Shown: piece after piece, positions 1 to 7,827 of the stretch
How the letters are laid out: every line of letters begins with the position of its first letter
Numbering within the stretch: the stretch's first letter is position 1
Source of the DNA: Anaerolineae bacterium
GTDB lineage: Bacteria > Chloroflexota > Anaerolineae > Aggregatilineales > UBA3940
Assembly: GCA_016926985.1 (NCBI GenBank)
Contig: JAFGNO010000169.1
Span: 1-25,234, forward strand
Direction: 5' to 3'
DNA length: 25,234 bases
Notes under the pieces: model-generated
What the model was told of the DNA's origin: nothing
The model's database searches: none
The model's input: the letters and a program-made list of their open reading frames with translations, nothing else
Made by a program: the position numbers and the translations under genes

Positions 1-156
1 GTCACCGGCACCCAGGGTGAAACGTCATGGTATGCCGCTGCGCCTCACCTGCACTACGAGATCTGGTTCGGGGAACACTACCTGGGCTATGGGCTGACCA
101 TTCCGGAAACTATGTGGTGGTACGGTCAGATTTATGAGCAGGAAGCGGAGCAGTAA
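1..156 (+). CDS. C-terminal end of a probable M23 family metallopeptidase (partial)
   Basis: The window opens inside a reading frame that ends with TAA at 154-156; only the last 51 residues are present. The fragment has a Gly-Thr-Gln-Gly stretch followed by Pro-His-Leu-His-Tyr-Glu-Ile at residues 14-20. This matches the C-terminal core of M23 (LytM/lysostaphin-like) zinc peptidases, where an HLHFE-type motif supplies a catalytic and a zinc-binding histidine. M23 enzymes cut peptidoglycan cross-bridges or act as envelope division factors outside the membrane. The tail after the motif is rich in aromatic residues (Trp-Trp-Tyr) and is not typical. The identification rests on a single motif, so the family is likely but not certain. 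The start and any signal peptide lie outside the window. Confidence 0.6.
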   Translation, partial: VTGTQGETSWYAAAPHLHYEIWFGEHYLGYGLTIPETMWWYGQIYEQEAEQ

Positions 157-256
157 ACTGAAATTCCGTCGGCTTAACTATTTCCCTATCGCGATCCGGG
201 TACATTGAAGATAATACGAGAGTTGCTTTCTGCTGAGAATTGCTCGGGAGCACTCC

Positions 257-2290
257 ATGCAACAGATACGGGTTGTATTTGTATTGGTGACTGCTGCGCT
301 GCTGGTTTCAGCCTGCGCGGCTGATGCTGTTCCCGCAACTCCCACCGCTTCACTCACCGATACGCCTCTGCCTACCCGGACTCCTGCACCCACTGCCACA
401 ACAACTCCAACCCCCACTGCCACACTTACCATCGTCCCAACTCCCACTCCCATCCCGGTCGTTGGATCATACTTTGGCCCCGTACCTGAAGGCGCGAGCC
501 TGCGTCTGATGAAAGGGAGGATAGAGGATATTGCCTTTTCACCAGATAGCCTATATCTCGCAGTTGCAGCATCTGCCAGCCTGTGCCTGTATGAGACAGC
601 CACCTTTGCAGAAGTGTGGTGCAGCCCACCGGGCATTGGGCCAGATCAAATGGCCTTCAGCCCTGATGGCAATCTGATCGCAATAGGCTCAAGTTCTGGA
701 TACGATGCTCAGATTGAGATTTGGGATGCTACCAGCGGTGACCTGATGCGCATTCTTGATATCTCTCCAGACTTTCTGTCAAGTTTGGCCTTCAGCCCCG
801 ATGGTAGGATGCTTGCCAGTGGCATGCGTGATGGTCTGGCAATCGTGTGGGATACATTTACTTGGACACCAATGCAGACTTTCGATGCAGGTCTCAAATG
901 GGTCGCGGATGTTGCCTTCAGTCCTGATGGTTCCAGACTGGCTGTATCAGGCTACACCCATGTTGAGGGCTACCAACGGCAACGGATCATCCTATGGGAC
1001 ATTCAAAATAGTGCCATGATCTGGACGATTGAGCCATCCGGAGGGCCAAGGCGAGGTTTAGCATTCAGTACTGACGGTCAGGTGATTTCTTATAGAACGC
1101 ATGATGACACAGTGGTTCAAATAGATGGAAATTCCGGTCAGGAGATACGCACTATTGACCTGATTGCAGATATTGACACGTTTGCCTTTGGTCTGAGTGG
1201 AGAAATCTTAGCTTATGGACGAGGTAACCATATCAGGCTAGGTGAGACGGGCAGTGAGGAGCTGCTGGTTCTTCGCGATCATCATGATCATGTCAGCGCT
1301 CTTGCCTTTAGCCCGGATGGTCAACTGCTGGCGTCAGGATCATGGGATGGGACGGTTATCCTTTGGGATGCCATTACCGGTGAGAAGTTTCGCAGTTTGT
1401 CTGGTTACACATATACGGGTTTTATCTATTGTATAGCTCTTAGCCCGAATGGTGAACTTGCAGCGGTGGGGCATAAGGACCTTATCACACTTTGGGATAC
1501 CAGCAATGGCGATTACCTATTGTCACTTGAGAGTGATATGGGTGGTATTGTAAGGGATCTGATATTCAGCCCGAATGGTACGCTGCTCGCAGCTGCAGGA
1601 GATAACGATATTATCACATTGTGGGATATGGTTACCAGGCAGAATATTGGCACCCTTAGTGGACACAACGGGGCTGTCATGAGCCTTGCCTTTAACCTGG
1701 ACGGACAGATCTTGATTTCAGGTGCAAGAGATCGCAACGTCATTGTATGGGATGTTACAACTGGCGAAGCAATGAGAACATTGCGTAACCATGAGGGGCC
1801 AATAACCAGTGTGGCTTTCATCCCAGATGGCAGTACAATCGCGGGTGGTGGTGGTTATATCTATGGAGTTGGTTATGATACCACAATCACCCTATGGGAT
1901 CGGGAAGCTGGAACCCTATTGATGACGCTTGATCAACACACATCTGGGATTACAGATCTGTTCTTCAGCCCGGATGGTTCACTGCTGGCTTCCTCATCGC
2001 TGGATGAGACGGTGATCATATGGGATGTGGTAAGTGGATTGCCGGTAAGGACCCTCTCTGGACATTCGGCGGGTGTTACCAGCGTAGCCTTCAGCCCGGA
2101 TGGCAGTCTGCTTGCCACCGGCTCGGATGATGACACGATTATTCTCTGGGATACTGCCAGTTGGCTCGTGCTTCGGGTGTTGGAGGGGCATGCATCTGGG
2201 ATTACTGATATCGCATTCAGCCCAGATGGTGCTTGGCTGGCGTCAGCCTCAGATGATCAATCTGTTATTTTCTGGCCTGTGCAGCCGTGA
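257..2290 (+). CDS. WD40-repeat lipoprotein with 14 blades
   Basis: A 677-residue secreted lipoprotein. The N-terminus is a signal peptide with lipobox Val-Ser-Ala-Cys (Cys20), followed by a Thr/Pro-rich linker to about residue 68, typical of surface proteins in Chloroflexota. The rest is made of WD40 units of about 42 residues, recognisable by 'AFSPDG' at the start of each blade and 'LWD' or 'IWD' at the end. I count 14, consistent with two seven-bladed propellers. Blades 7-14 are close to consensus; 5 and 6 are degenerate (one lacks the WD). WD40 propellers are protein-interaction scaffolds, so this one probably works on the outer face of the membrane; the partner is unknown. The ATG is supported by GGGAG six bases upstream. 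It is convergent with the next gene, with only nine bases between the stops and no visible terminator. Confidence 0.9.
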   Translation: MQQIRVVFVLVTAALLVSACAADAVPATPTASLTDTPLPTRTPAPTATTTPTPTATLTIVPTPTPIPVVGSYFGPVPEGASLRLMKGRIEDIAFSPDSLYLAVAASASLCLYETATFAEVWCSPPGIGPDQMAFSPDGNLIAIGSSSGYDAQIEIWDATSGDLMRILDISPDFLSSLAFSPDGRMLASGMRDGLAIVWDTFTWTPMQTFDAGLKWVADVAFSPDGSRLAVSGYTHVEGYQRQRIILWDIQNSAMIWTIEPSGGPRRGLAFSTDGQVISYRTHDDTVVQIDGNSGQEIRTIDLIADIDTFAFGLSGEILAYGRGNHIRLGETGSEELLVLRDHHDHVSALAFSPDGQLLASGSWDGTVILWDAITGEKFRSLSGYTYTGFIYCIALSPNGELAAVGHKDLITLWDTSNGDYLLSLESDMGGIVRDLIFSPNGTLLAAAGDNDIITLWDMVTRQNIGTLSGHNGAVMSLAFNLDGQILISGARDRNVIVWDVTTGEAMRTLRNHEGPITSVAFIPDGSTIAGGGGYIYGVGYDTTITLWDREAGTLLMTLDQHTSGITDLFFSPDGSLLASSSLDETVIIWDVVSGLPVRTLSGHSAGVTSVAFSPDGSLLATGSDDDTIILWDTASWLVLRVLEGHASGITDIAFSPDGAWLASASDDQSVIFWPVQP

Positions 2291-2299
2291 GTGATGTCA

Positions 2300-3067
2300 T
2301 TACGGGATAGTCCCCACCAGCTCCACCGCGTCAATCTCAGAGAAATTCTGATAGGTATCAAGATTCAGGTAGATGATCACGGCGGTGATTGGCGAGGTCG
2401 CTGCAGTCAGGTCAAAGCGAGTGGTAGTCGGGCAGGGCGATGGTCTTTGCTCTGGCGTGCCATTCCATTCCGCGGCAACCTGTCCATCGTGGTTGATTGC
2501 TTCCACCCGGTAGATTGCGCCGGGGTTGTAACTTTCATAGACATGCAGCTCTGTTGGGTTCACCGCCAGCGCAAACTCCACCCGGATCCAGGCGGCGCCT
2601 GACGTGGTGCTGGGTGACCAGGCAGTTGATTGGTCGCCGCAGAAAAGCGTGTTGGGAGGCCCGACGGCCTGCATCGCCGACCATTCGGGCTGGTCGCGCT
2701 GGCTGCTGGCAATCGCCATAGTTGCCCACTGGGTAAATGACTGGCCTGTCTGACCACCGCTTCCACCGGCATCGGCTGTGGCCACGACCGCAGTGATGGT
2801 GGCCATCAGGTCGGGCCCGTGCAGCGTGGCCTGTTCCGCCATATAAGTTGCTTCAGCAAGCAGGGTCGGGACGATCTCGGTCAGCCCGGCTTCAATCGTG
2901 GGCCCGTAGGCGGTTACTGCCGATTCAACCGTGCCCTGGATGGCTCCTGCCGTCCCGATTGTGTTGGACAGCGTTGACACCGGACCGCAGGTGCAGGCCA
3001 ATGCTGCCACCATCAGCGCAGCGGTGGCAGTAAAAAACGCGGCAGGTAACAGTCGGCGGTTGCTCAT
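2300..3067 (-). CDS. Secreted lipoprotein-like protein with a C-terminal galactose-binding-like domain
   Basis: 255 residues. The start is well supported: GAGGAGG sits just upstream of the ATG. A hydrophobic signal segment (residues 6-24) ends at Cys25. The context Ala-Leu-Ala-Cys lacks the usual Leu at -3, so lipidation is likely but not certain. Residues 30-110 are low in complexity (Ala/Thr-rich, helical). From about residue 115 to the end there is a beta-rich domain with 'W(S/A)...AVGPPNT', a Trp-Ser-Pro segment and 'YESYNPGA'. This pattern resembles the discoidin/galactose-binding-like module that follows 'VYETYNPG' in pappalysin and FBXL4-type proteins. The probable role is carbohydrate or surface binding outside the cell, inferred from the fold only. 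Cysteines in the C-terminal domain could form a disulfide. Confidence 0.7.
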   Translation of the reverse strand: MSNRRLLPAAFFTATAALMVAALACTCGPVSTLSNTIGTAGAIQGTVESAVTAYGPTIEAGLTEIVPTLLAEATYMAEQATLHGPDLMATITAVVATADAGGSGGQTGQSFTQWATMAIASSQRDQPEWSAMQAVGPPNTLFCGDQSTAWSPSTTSGAAWIRVEFALAVNPTELHVYESYNPGAIYRVEAINHDGQVAAEWNGTPEQRPSPCPTTTRFDLTAATSPITAVIIYLNLDTYQNFSEIDAVELVGTIP

Positions 3068-3170
3068 TTTGGCCTCCTCAAGCCAGAATTATCACTGGCA
3101 TTGTACAGGTTGGCGGCTAAAACTGCCAGCCCTGCGACGTGAGTGTCAACAGGAAATTGAAGGCGTATTT

Positions 3171-3944
3171 ATGAATGACAACAGCAATCCCGGCATTTTG
3201 ATCTACGCCCTGACCCACCGTCAGGCTGACTCCGCGTATAACGAAGGCGTGCTCGATCTGCTCAGCCTGCTGGGCCTGGTCAGACTGGAATCTGGTGTTT
3301 ATCAACCAACCGGCGAGGTCGCCCGAATGTTACTCGACAGCCTTGCTGCCCACCTCCACGATGGGGTTGCAGTCGGGTTGGACTGGGACGATCTCGACCG
3401 GGATGGCCTGCGCGGCGTCGACCTTCTGAAAATGTTTGAGCAGGAACGGGTGTCCCGGCTTGTGGAGCCTTCGCCTGCGCGCGCTGTTCAGGTGACACAG
3501 GCGGTGATCAAGGCTGTTCATGACGGCGAGGATGTCTACCTGATGCAGTACGACCGCCATGGTGGACACTACCAGCCCATTGGCGGCAAGCGCGATCCGG
3601 GCGATGCCGATTCCGCTGCGGCGCTCCGCCGCGAGATGATGGAGGAGCTTGTCCTTGACCATCTGCCTGGACCAGATGAGTGTTCTCTGTTACTGCTCAG
3701 GTCTGGCTGGCAGATCACCGAGATCAGCCGCACCTACGGCATACTGACGGCCTACTCGGTTGATTTCTATGTTGTCAGGGCCATCACATTTCCGATCAAA
3801 ACCGATCAGGATACCTGCTGGCTGTCACGCCGCGAGATGGCTGAAGGGATCGCTGATGATGGGCGGGCAATCTCACCAATTCTTGTCGGCGTCCTGGGCC
3901 TGGATTGGCTGGACAGCCTGCCACGCTCAACAACGAAAATCTGA
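3171..3944 (+). CDS. Nudix hydrolase-like protein with N-terminal winged-helix-like region
   Basis: 257 residues from the ATG at 3171. The open frame extends back to 2931, but that extension overlaps the opposite gene and its promoter region, so I do not use it; the ribosome site for 3171 (GAAGG) is weak. Residues 20-60 resemble a winged helix-turn-helix (helices followed by 'GVYQPTGEVARMLL'). Residues about 108-250 form a Nudix domain: 'GGKRDPGD', then 'RREMMEEL' at 153-160. The Nudix box departs from GX5EX7REUXEEXGU: the first Glu is Asp and one extra residue precedes Arg-Glu. The metal-binding Glu-Glu pair is kept, so hydrolysis of a nucleoside-diphosphate-linked substrate remains plausible. 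A wHTH plus Nudix arrangement is known from NrtR-like regulators, but there the order is Nudix then wHTH. The substrate is not predictable. Confidence 0.75.
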   Translation: MNDNSNPGILIYALTHRQADSAYNEGVLDLLSLLGLVRLESGVYQPTGEVARMLLDSLAAHLHDGVAVGLDWDDLDRDGLRGVDLLKMFEQERVSRLVEPSPARAVQVTQAVIKAVHDGEDVYLMQYDRHGGHYQPIGGKRDPGDADSAAALRREMMEELVLDHLPGPDECSLLLLRSGWQITEISRTYGILTAYSVDFYVVRAITFPIKTDQDTCWLSRREMAEGIADDGRAISPILVGVLGLDWLDSLPRSTTKI

Positions 3945-3972
3945 GCGCAGCGAAGATAGGCGAGGATGTCGG

Positions 3973-4620
3973 TTACGGGATTCGAATCGCCTGAATATCC
4001 TTCTGAGCAGCCTTTTCTGACGGCAGGGCTACTATTGGGGACTCGTCACGCCAGTCCAGCGCCAGCGTGGTGAAAGGAGCCGGGGCGCCCCATCCTTCCA
4101 GCAGGCGGATGGTTTTAGAGGTCACCAAACGGAGTATCAGAACCTCGACCACCTGCCAGGCCACCGGGCCAGAGTAAGGATGCGAAAGGACCACCTGTTT
4201 GTGGGCTTTCAGGCGGGGGACAATCAGTCGCAGCATCCGCTTCCAGACATAGGGCCGGATGTGCTGATTAGCCGTCTCAAGGATGCTTTCGTGATAGCGC
4301 CCCAGTAACGATTCCAGAAAGACGACATATGCATCATTATCCAGCACCGCGATCTCGGCCCGTCGGATGCCGCGCCTGCCCAGTTCGTCCTCTTCGCCAG
4401 TCACGTGCACCAGCGATACAGCAATCCGCCCTTCGTCCAGCGCAAAGCACTTCAGCGAGCGGGCATCCTGATAGGCGTCCCCGTTCCAGCCGGTTCCTCG
4501 CGGCATGGCCTGCCGCCAGATCAGGCGCAGGTCGGCTTCCTTAAACCCATTGGTTGGCGGTCTGAACTGGTAGCCGGGCTGTGGGCTGTCAATAACGTAT
4601 TCAAGGACAAGCTGCTGCAT
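3973..4620 (-). CDS. Uncharacterised partner protein of the adjacent GTPase
   Basis: 215 residues, no signal peptide or membrane segment, so cytoplasmic. Its ATG (4620-4618) directly abuts the TAA of the upstream GTPase gene with no gap, so the two are almost certainly co-transcribed and probably translationally coupled. The N-terminal half has mixed alpha/beta character, with 'GYQFRPPTNGF' and a segment with 'GRRGIRRAEIAVLD'. The second half has helices around 'YVWKRMLRLIVPRLKAH' and a hydrophobic beta segment. I do not recognise a family with confidence. The layout is reminiscent of the N-terminal modules of GTPase-associated proteins described beside bacterial TRAFAC GTPases, but I cannot confirm homology by eye. 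The likely job, from context only, is an effector or regulator of the GTPase. Confidence 0.7.
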   Translation of the reverse strand: MQQLVLEYVIDSPQPGYQFRPPTNGFKEADLRLIWRQAMPRGTGWNGDAYQDARSLKCFALDEGRIAVSLVHVTGEEDELGRRGIRRAEIAVLDNDAYVVFLESLLGRYHESILETANQHIRPYVWKRMLRLIVPRLKAHKQVVLSHPYSGPVAWQVVEVLILRLVTSKTIRLLEGWGAPAPFTTLALDWRDESPIVALPSEKAAQKDIQAIRIP

Positions 4621-5394
4621 TTAGCGCTTATGCCCGTTTGCCCCGGCCTTGACCTCCGGGGGCGGGTCGCTGCTCTCCGGCAGGCCCTGGCTGCGTGGGC
4701 GAATCGCATCAAAGAACGCCGTCATCGCCTCGCGGACGCCTTCTTCGGTGACCAGGCTGGTCTGCCGAATCTCATGGTGATAGCCGAGACGCTCTGCCTG
4801 TGATTTCAGGCGCCTGGTCTCGTTTCGGAAGTTATCCAGCAGGTCATCCAGGCTCTGCTCATCAGCCCACAGGTCAGATTTGTTGACCAGTATCATCACC
4901 ATCTCAAGGTGCTTGCGTGCGCTTTCCTCATCGTCCAGCATCTGGAGCACAAAGTTCAGCGCGTCCTTGTGCTGGTAGGCGTTCTGGTGATCGATCAGGA
5001 ACAGGATTCCCCGGGGCTTGGTCTGCTGGAACAACTCAACCCAGTCTGTCTCCCACATCGCGTATTCGCCGCCCACATCTCGCCGGGGTTTCAGCTTCAT
5101 GCCTGAGCCATCCGCCGACAGCCTGGTGGTGAATGCCGGCACCGATTCCCCCCCGGCTGCAGTGGGTTCCGGCTCAAACCCGGCAAGGAATTCCTTGTCC
5201 CGCTTCAGCCAGTTGATCAGGGTTGTCTTTCCGGTCTGGCGATAACCCAGCACGATAAATGGCACGCCAAGAACCCTGACGTAGGCAAAATCGACCACGG
5301 TATCAAAACGGTCTGCCACCTGCCTGGAAATAGCCGCCAGCGTCCGGAGCACGCTGGCAAGGATATTGCTGGCTGTTCGGGATGAGTCATTCAT
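4621..5394 (-). CDS. Arf/Ras-like small GTPase domain protein
   Basis: 257 residues from ATG 5394. An in-frame GTG at 5445 would add 17 residues but has no spaced ribosome site, whereas 5394 has AGGT six bases upstream and sits about 54 nt after a candidate -10. The P-loop is Gly-Tyr-Arg-Gln-Thr-Gly-Lys-Thr (50-57), switch II is Asp-Val-Gly-Gly-Glu (106-110), and the base-specificity motif is Asn-Lys-Ser-Asp (171-174). A Thr-Ser-Leu near 212 fits the G5 position. The DVGG(Q/E) switch II is the hallmark of the Arf/Arl branch, here with Arg in place of the usual Trp before it. Residues 1-40 form an amphipathic helix-rich lead and 235-257 a disordered tail. It should bind and hydrolyse GTP in the cytosol; the pathway is unknown. 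The partner gene at 3973-4620 abuts its stop codon. Confidence 0.85.
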   Translation of the reverse strand: MNDSSRTASNILASVLRTLAAISRQVADRFDTVVDFAYVRVLGVPFIVLGYRQTGKTTLINWLKRDKEFLAGFEPEPTAAGGESVPAFTTRLSADGSGMKLKPRRDVGGEYAMWETDWVELFQQTKPRGILFLIDHQNAYQHKDALNFVLQMLDDEESARKHLEMVMILVNKSDLWADEQSLDDLLDNFRNETRRLKSQAERLGYHHEIRQTSLVTEEGVREAMTAFFDAIRPRSQGLPESSDPPPEVKAGANGHKR

Positions 5395-5455
5395 AACATT
5401 ACCTGTTTTGTCAGCGGGCGCCTTGATATTGGAGACGCCGCGCACCTTTCACTTA

Positions 5456-5461
5456 ATTGTA
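5456..5461 (-). promoter_or_regulatory. Candidate -10 box for the GTPase operon
   Basis: Reading the minus strand, TACAAT occurs here, five of six to consensus. It would place transcription start near 5448, about 54 nt before the ATG at 5394. No convincing -35 element is seen at the right distance, so the call is weak. Confidence 0.3.
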
Positions 5462-5560
5462 CGCATACCGGCCCGATTAGTTGCTGCGGGACGTGGAAAT
5501 GATCTGTTAGATTGTTGCAGTCACCATTTTACCTCGCACTTTGCAGGAAAAAGGACGGGC

Positions 5561-5647
5561 GGGTATTTGCGCTACCCTACCGGGAAATGGCCCCGAAAGG
5601 GCATTAACTTCCCTGGTTTTGCTTTCAGATGCCTGTTTCCCCGGTAG
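5561..5647 (+). ncRNA. Inverted-repeat cluster, candidate structured RNA element
   Basis: This is part of the 316-base gap between the divergent GTPase and amidohydrolase genes. GGGTA (5561-5565) pairs with TACCC (5573-5577). CTACCGGGAAA (5577-5587) pairs with TTTCCCCGGTAG (5636-5647), giving 11 base pairs with one bulged C. Inside it, CCC-GAAA-GGG (5592-5601) makes a stem capped by a GNRA-type tetraloop on the plus strand. A T-rich run follows (5648-5661). The GNRA loop and the following T-rich tract favour the plus strand. Function is unknown: terminator-like, leader element or independent small RNA are all open. The structure was found by eye, with no energy calculation. Confidence 0.4.
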
Positions 5648-5650
5648 ATT

Positions 5651-5678
5651 TTGGGCTTTTTGTGAACTTCACTACAAT
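5651..5678 (+). promoter_or_regulatory. Candidate promoter for the amidohydrolase gene
   Basis: TTGGGC (5651-5656), a 16-base spacer, then TACAAT (5673-5678). The -10 is five of six to consensus and the -35 three of six. The start of transcription would be near 5685, leaving a 26-nt leader that includes the G-rich ribosome site before ATG 5711. Confidence 0.4.
5662..5672. repeat. Perfect 11-bp palindrome in the promoter spacer (possible operator)
   Basis: GTGAA-C-TTCAC lies between the candidate -35 and -10 elements and touches the -10. A repressor site would be well placed here, but short palindromes also occur by chance and no regulator is linked to it. Confidence 0.3.
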
Positions 5679-5710
5679 GAGCATGTACCCGCATTATTTG
5701 AGGGGGGGAC

Positions 5711-6949
5711 ATGAATAACCTGCGTATAAACTCTGAGCGGATGCTTGATGACTTAAACGAGTTAGCCCAGATCGGTGCAACTCCGGAGGGCGGCGTGCAC
5801 CGCCCGGCTCTCTCCGATGCCGACCTGGCAGCCCGTGAATGGTTCACCCAAAAGGCCCGCGCCGAGGGATTCTCTGTTCAGCAGGATGGCGCGGGGAATG
5901 TCAGCGCGCGCCTGCTTTGTGGTGAGGCCGGCGCCCGGACGGTCATGTGCGGTTCCCACCTGGACAGTGTCCCACATGGTGGGCGTTTTGATGGCGCACT
6001 TGGCGTGGTCGCTGGACTGGAAGCCCTGCGCACCGTCCGCGACAGCAGTCTGTCCCTGCCTGTTCATCTGGAGGTGATGAGCTTCACCGATGAAGAAGGC
6101 ACCTGGATCCCGCTGATGGGCAGCCAGGCGCTGACGGGAAACCTGACAACCGATAAACTGGCCAGCCCGCGCGGCGGACTGGCGGCTTTTGATGCCCGGC
6201 TGGCGGCTGCCGGGACCAACCGGGAGCAGGCCCTGACCGCGAGCCGTGATCCGCAGTCAATCAAAGCCTGGGTTGAAGTGCATATTGAGCAAGGTTCTCG
6301 GCTGGAAGAGGCGGGTCGTTCGATTGGCGTTGTGACCGGGATTGTTGGGATTTCATCCTACTGGCTGAATTTCCTTGGAAGGGCTGATCATGCCGGCACA
6401 ACACCGATGGACAGGCGGCTGGATGCCATGCGCGGTGTCGCCGAGTTTGTCCAGCAGTCGCGCGAGTTGGTGATGAACCGCTTCCCGGCAGGCGTGGTGA
6501 ACTGCGGTTGTGTGAGGGTTGAGCCGGGTGCGTTTAACATCGTGCCGGAGCGCGCGCGGGTCTCGCTGGAGTTCCGCCATGCCGATGCCGGTAAGCTGGA
6601 CGCCATGCGCGAGGCCCTGCTCAACCTGGCGCTTCACGTGGTTGAAGTGGAAGGGCTGGGGGTGGAGGTCGAGCAGATGGGCATTCACCAGCCAGCGCCG
6701 ATGCATCGCGAAGTCGTGGGTGCCATCGAGCAGGCCTGCGACCGGCTGGGACTCTCACGCACGTCCCTGTCATCCTATGCAGGCCACGATACCCAGATGA
6801 TGGCTGAGATCACCCAGGCGGGGATGTTCTTTGTGCCGTCGCTGGGAGGCTTCAGCCACAGCTATCGCGAAAATACCCCTGACGAGGATTGCATTCATGC
6901 CGGGGATGTTTTACTGCACACTGTCCTGCAGCTTGCTGCCAGTGACTGA
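5711..6949 (+). CDS. M20-family Zn-dependent amidohydrolase (N-carbamoyl-L-amino acid hydrolase / allantoate amidohydrolase type)
   Basis: 412 residues, the usual length for this family. ATG 5711 follows a GGGGGGG ribosome site. Metal and catalytic motifs are all present: Gly-Ser-His83-Leu-Asp, Phe-Asp94-Gly (bridging Asp), Asp-Glu-Glu129-Gly, His191-Ile-Glu-Gln-Gly, the dimerisation-domain motif 'DHAGTTPMDRR' (226-236) and Ser-His383-Ser near the C-terminus. These define the HydC/AllC/beta-ureidopropionase branch of M20, which hydrolyses N-carbamoyl groups from L-amino acids or ureido compounds in the cytosol and works as a dimer. Motifs alone do not separate carbamoylase from allantoate amidohydrolase, and no hydantoinase or purine-degradation gene lies nearby. 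It is followed after 17 bases by an alpha/beta hydrolase, probably in one operon. Confidence 0.93.
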   Translation: MNNLRINSERMLDDLNELAQIGATPEGGVHRPALSDADLAAREWFTQKARAEGFSVQQDGAGNVSARLLCGEAGARTVMCGSHLDSVPHGGRFDGALGVVAGLEALRTVRDSSLSLPVHLEVMSFTDEEGTWIPLMGSQALTGNLTTDKLASPRGGLAAFDARLAAAGTNREQALTASRDPQSIKAWVEVHIEQGSRLEEAGRSIGVVTGIVGISSYWLNFLGRADHAGTTPMDRRLDAMRGVAEFVQQSRELVMNRFPAGVVNCGCVRVEPGAFNIVPERARVSLEFRHADAGKLDAMREALLNLALHVVEVEGLGVEVEQMGIHQPAPMHREVVGAIEQACDRLGLSRTSLSSYAGHDTQMMAEITQAGMFFVPSLGGFSHSYRENTPDEDCIHAGDVLLHTVLQLAASD

Positions 6950-6966
6950 TCGCACCGGGACAGGCC

Positions 6967-7827
6967 ATGAACAACCGCTACGCCATTGACAAAACCATCG
7001 CCATTGCGGATCTTCGCTTTCATTACCGGGACTGGGACGGGCGGGGCCATCCGGTCATACTTATTCACGGCCTGTCCAGTACCAGCCATATCTGGGACCT
7101 GGCTGCTCCACTGATTGCCGATGAAGCCCGGGTGATTGCCCTTGACCTGCGCGGGCACGGACAGTCAGATAAGCCTGAGGAAGGATATGATTTCGCCACA
7201 ATTACCGGGGATGTGTTAGGCGTGATGGGGCTGCTTCAATTAACACGGCCTGTGCTGGTCGGGCACAGCTGGGGAGCGCATGTGGCTCTATGGGCATCTG
7301 CTCATCACCCTGACCGGATCGCCGGTCTGATCCTGGTCGATGGCGGCGTCACCGAGTTAAGCCACTGGTCGTGGGAAGAGACGCTCAGACATCTCACCCC
7401 GCCGCCGGTGGATGGGATGCTGGTAGATGAGTTCCGTGAGCAGGTCCTGGAAGGCGCACCGCAGGGATTGCTGACCCCGGCAGTCGAAGCTGCCATGATG
7501 GCCAATTTTGAGATCGATGCGGATAACCGGATCCGGCGCCGGCTGCCCCATGCGCAGCACCTGCTGATACTGCGAGAACTCTGGGAGCTGCGGGTCGGGC
7601 CGCTGCTTGAGAAGGTGGACTGCCCGGCACTGCTCATCCCCTGCCGCCAGCAGGGACACGATGACCCGGTGCAGGTTGAGCGGAAAATGAAAGCGGTGGA
7701 GGCTGCCGAGGAGAATCTGGAAGACATAACCGTCATCTGGCTGGAGGACACCATTCACGATGCGCCCCTCCAAAGGCCTCACCAGATTGCTGCGGAAATC
7801 ACCACCTTTGTTCACGAGCGCCTCTAA
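6967..7827 (+). CDS. Alpha/beta hydrolase
   Basis: 286 residues, cytosolic. The start has GGGACAGG upstream. The fold is marked by the oxyanion-hole His34-Gly (ILIHGLSS), 'LDLRGHGQSDKP' (59-70), and the nucleophile elbow Gly-His-Ser101-Trp-Gly. A helical cap follows (about 130-205), with the probable catalytic His264 in 'TIHDAP'. This arrangement is typical of esterases, epoxide or C-C bond hydrolases and haloalkane dehalogenase relatives; the substrate cannot be told. It lies 17 bases after the M20 amidohydrolase, so joint action on a small amide or ester metabolite is possible but only inferred from position. Confidence 0.9.
   Translation: MNNRYAIDKTIAIADLRFHYRDWDGRGHPVILIHGLSSTSHIWDLAAPLIADEARVIALDLRGHGQSDKPEEGYDFATITGDVLGVMGLLQLTRPVLVGHSWGAHVALWASAHHPDRIAGLILVDGGVTELSHWSWEETLRHLTPPPVDGMLVDEFREQVLEGAPQGLLTPAVEAAMMANFEIDADNRIRRRLPHAQHLLILRELWELRVGPLLEKVDCPALLIPCRQQGHDDPVQVERKMKAVEAAEENLEDITVIWLEDTIHDAPLQRPHQIAAEITTFVHERL

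Noticed and set aside
257..2290. Tandem DNA repeats or a CRISPR-like array in the WD40 gene
   Set aside because: The periodicity of about 126 bases is protein-level; the DNA copies are divergent and in frame with WD40 blades.
2931..3170. An 80-codon N-terminal extension of the Nudix frame
   Set aside because: It overlaps the signal-peptide coding end and ribosome site of the opposite lipoprotein gene, and its sequence has no domain character.
3976..3990. GATTCGAATC, which looks like a tRNA T-loop
   Set aside because: It encodes the C-terminus of the GTPase partner, and no acceptor, D or anticodon stem can be formed around it.
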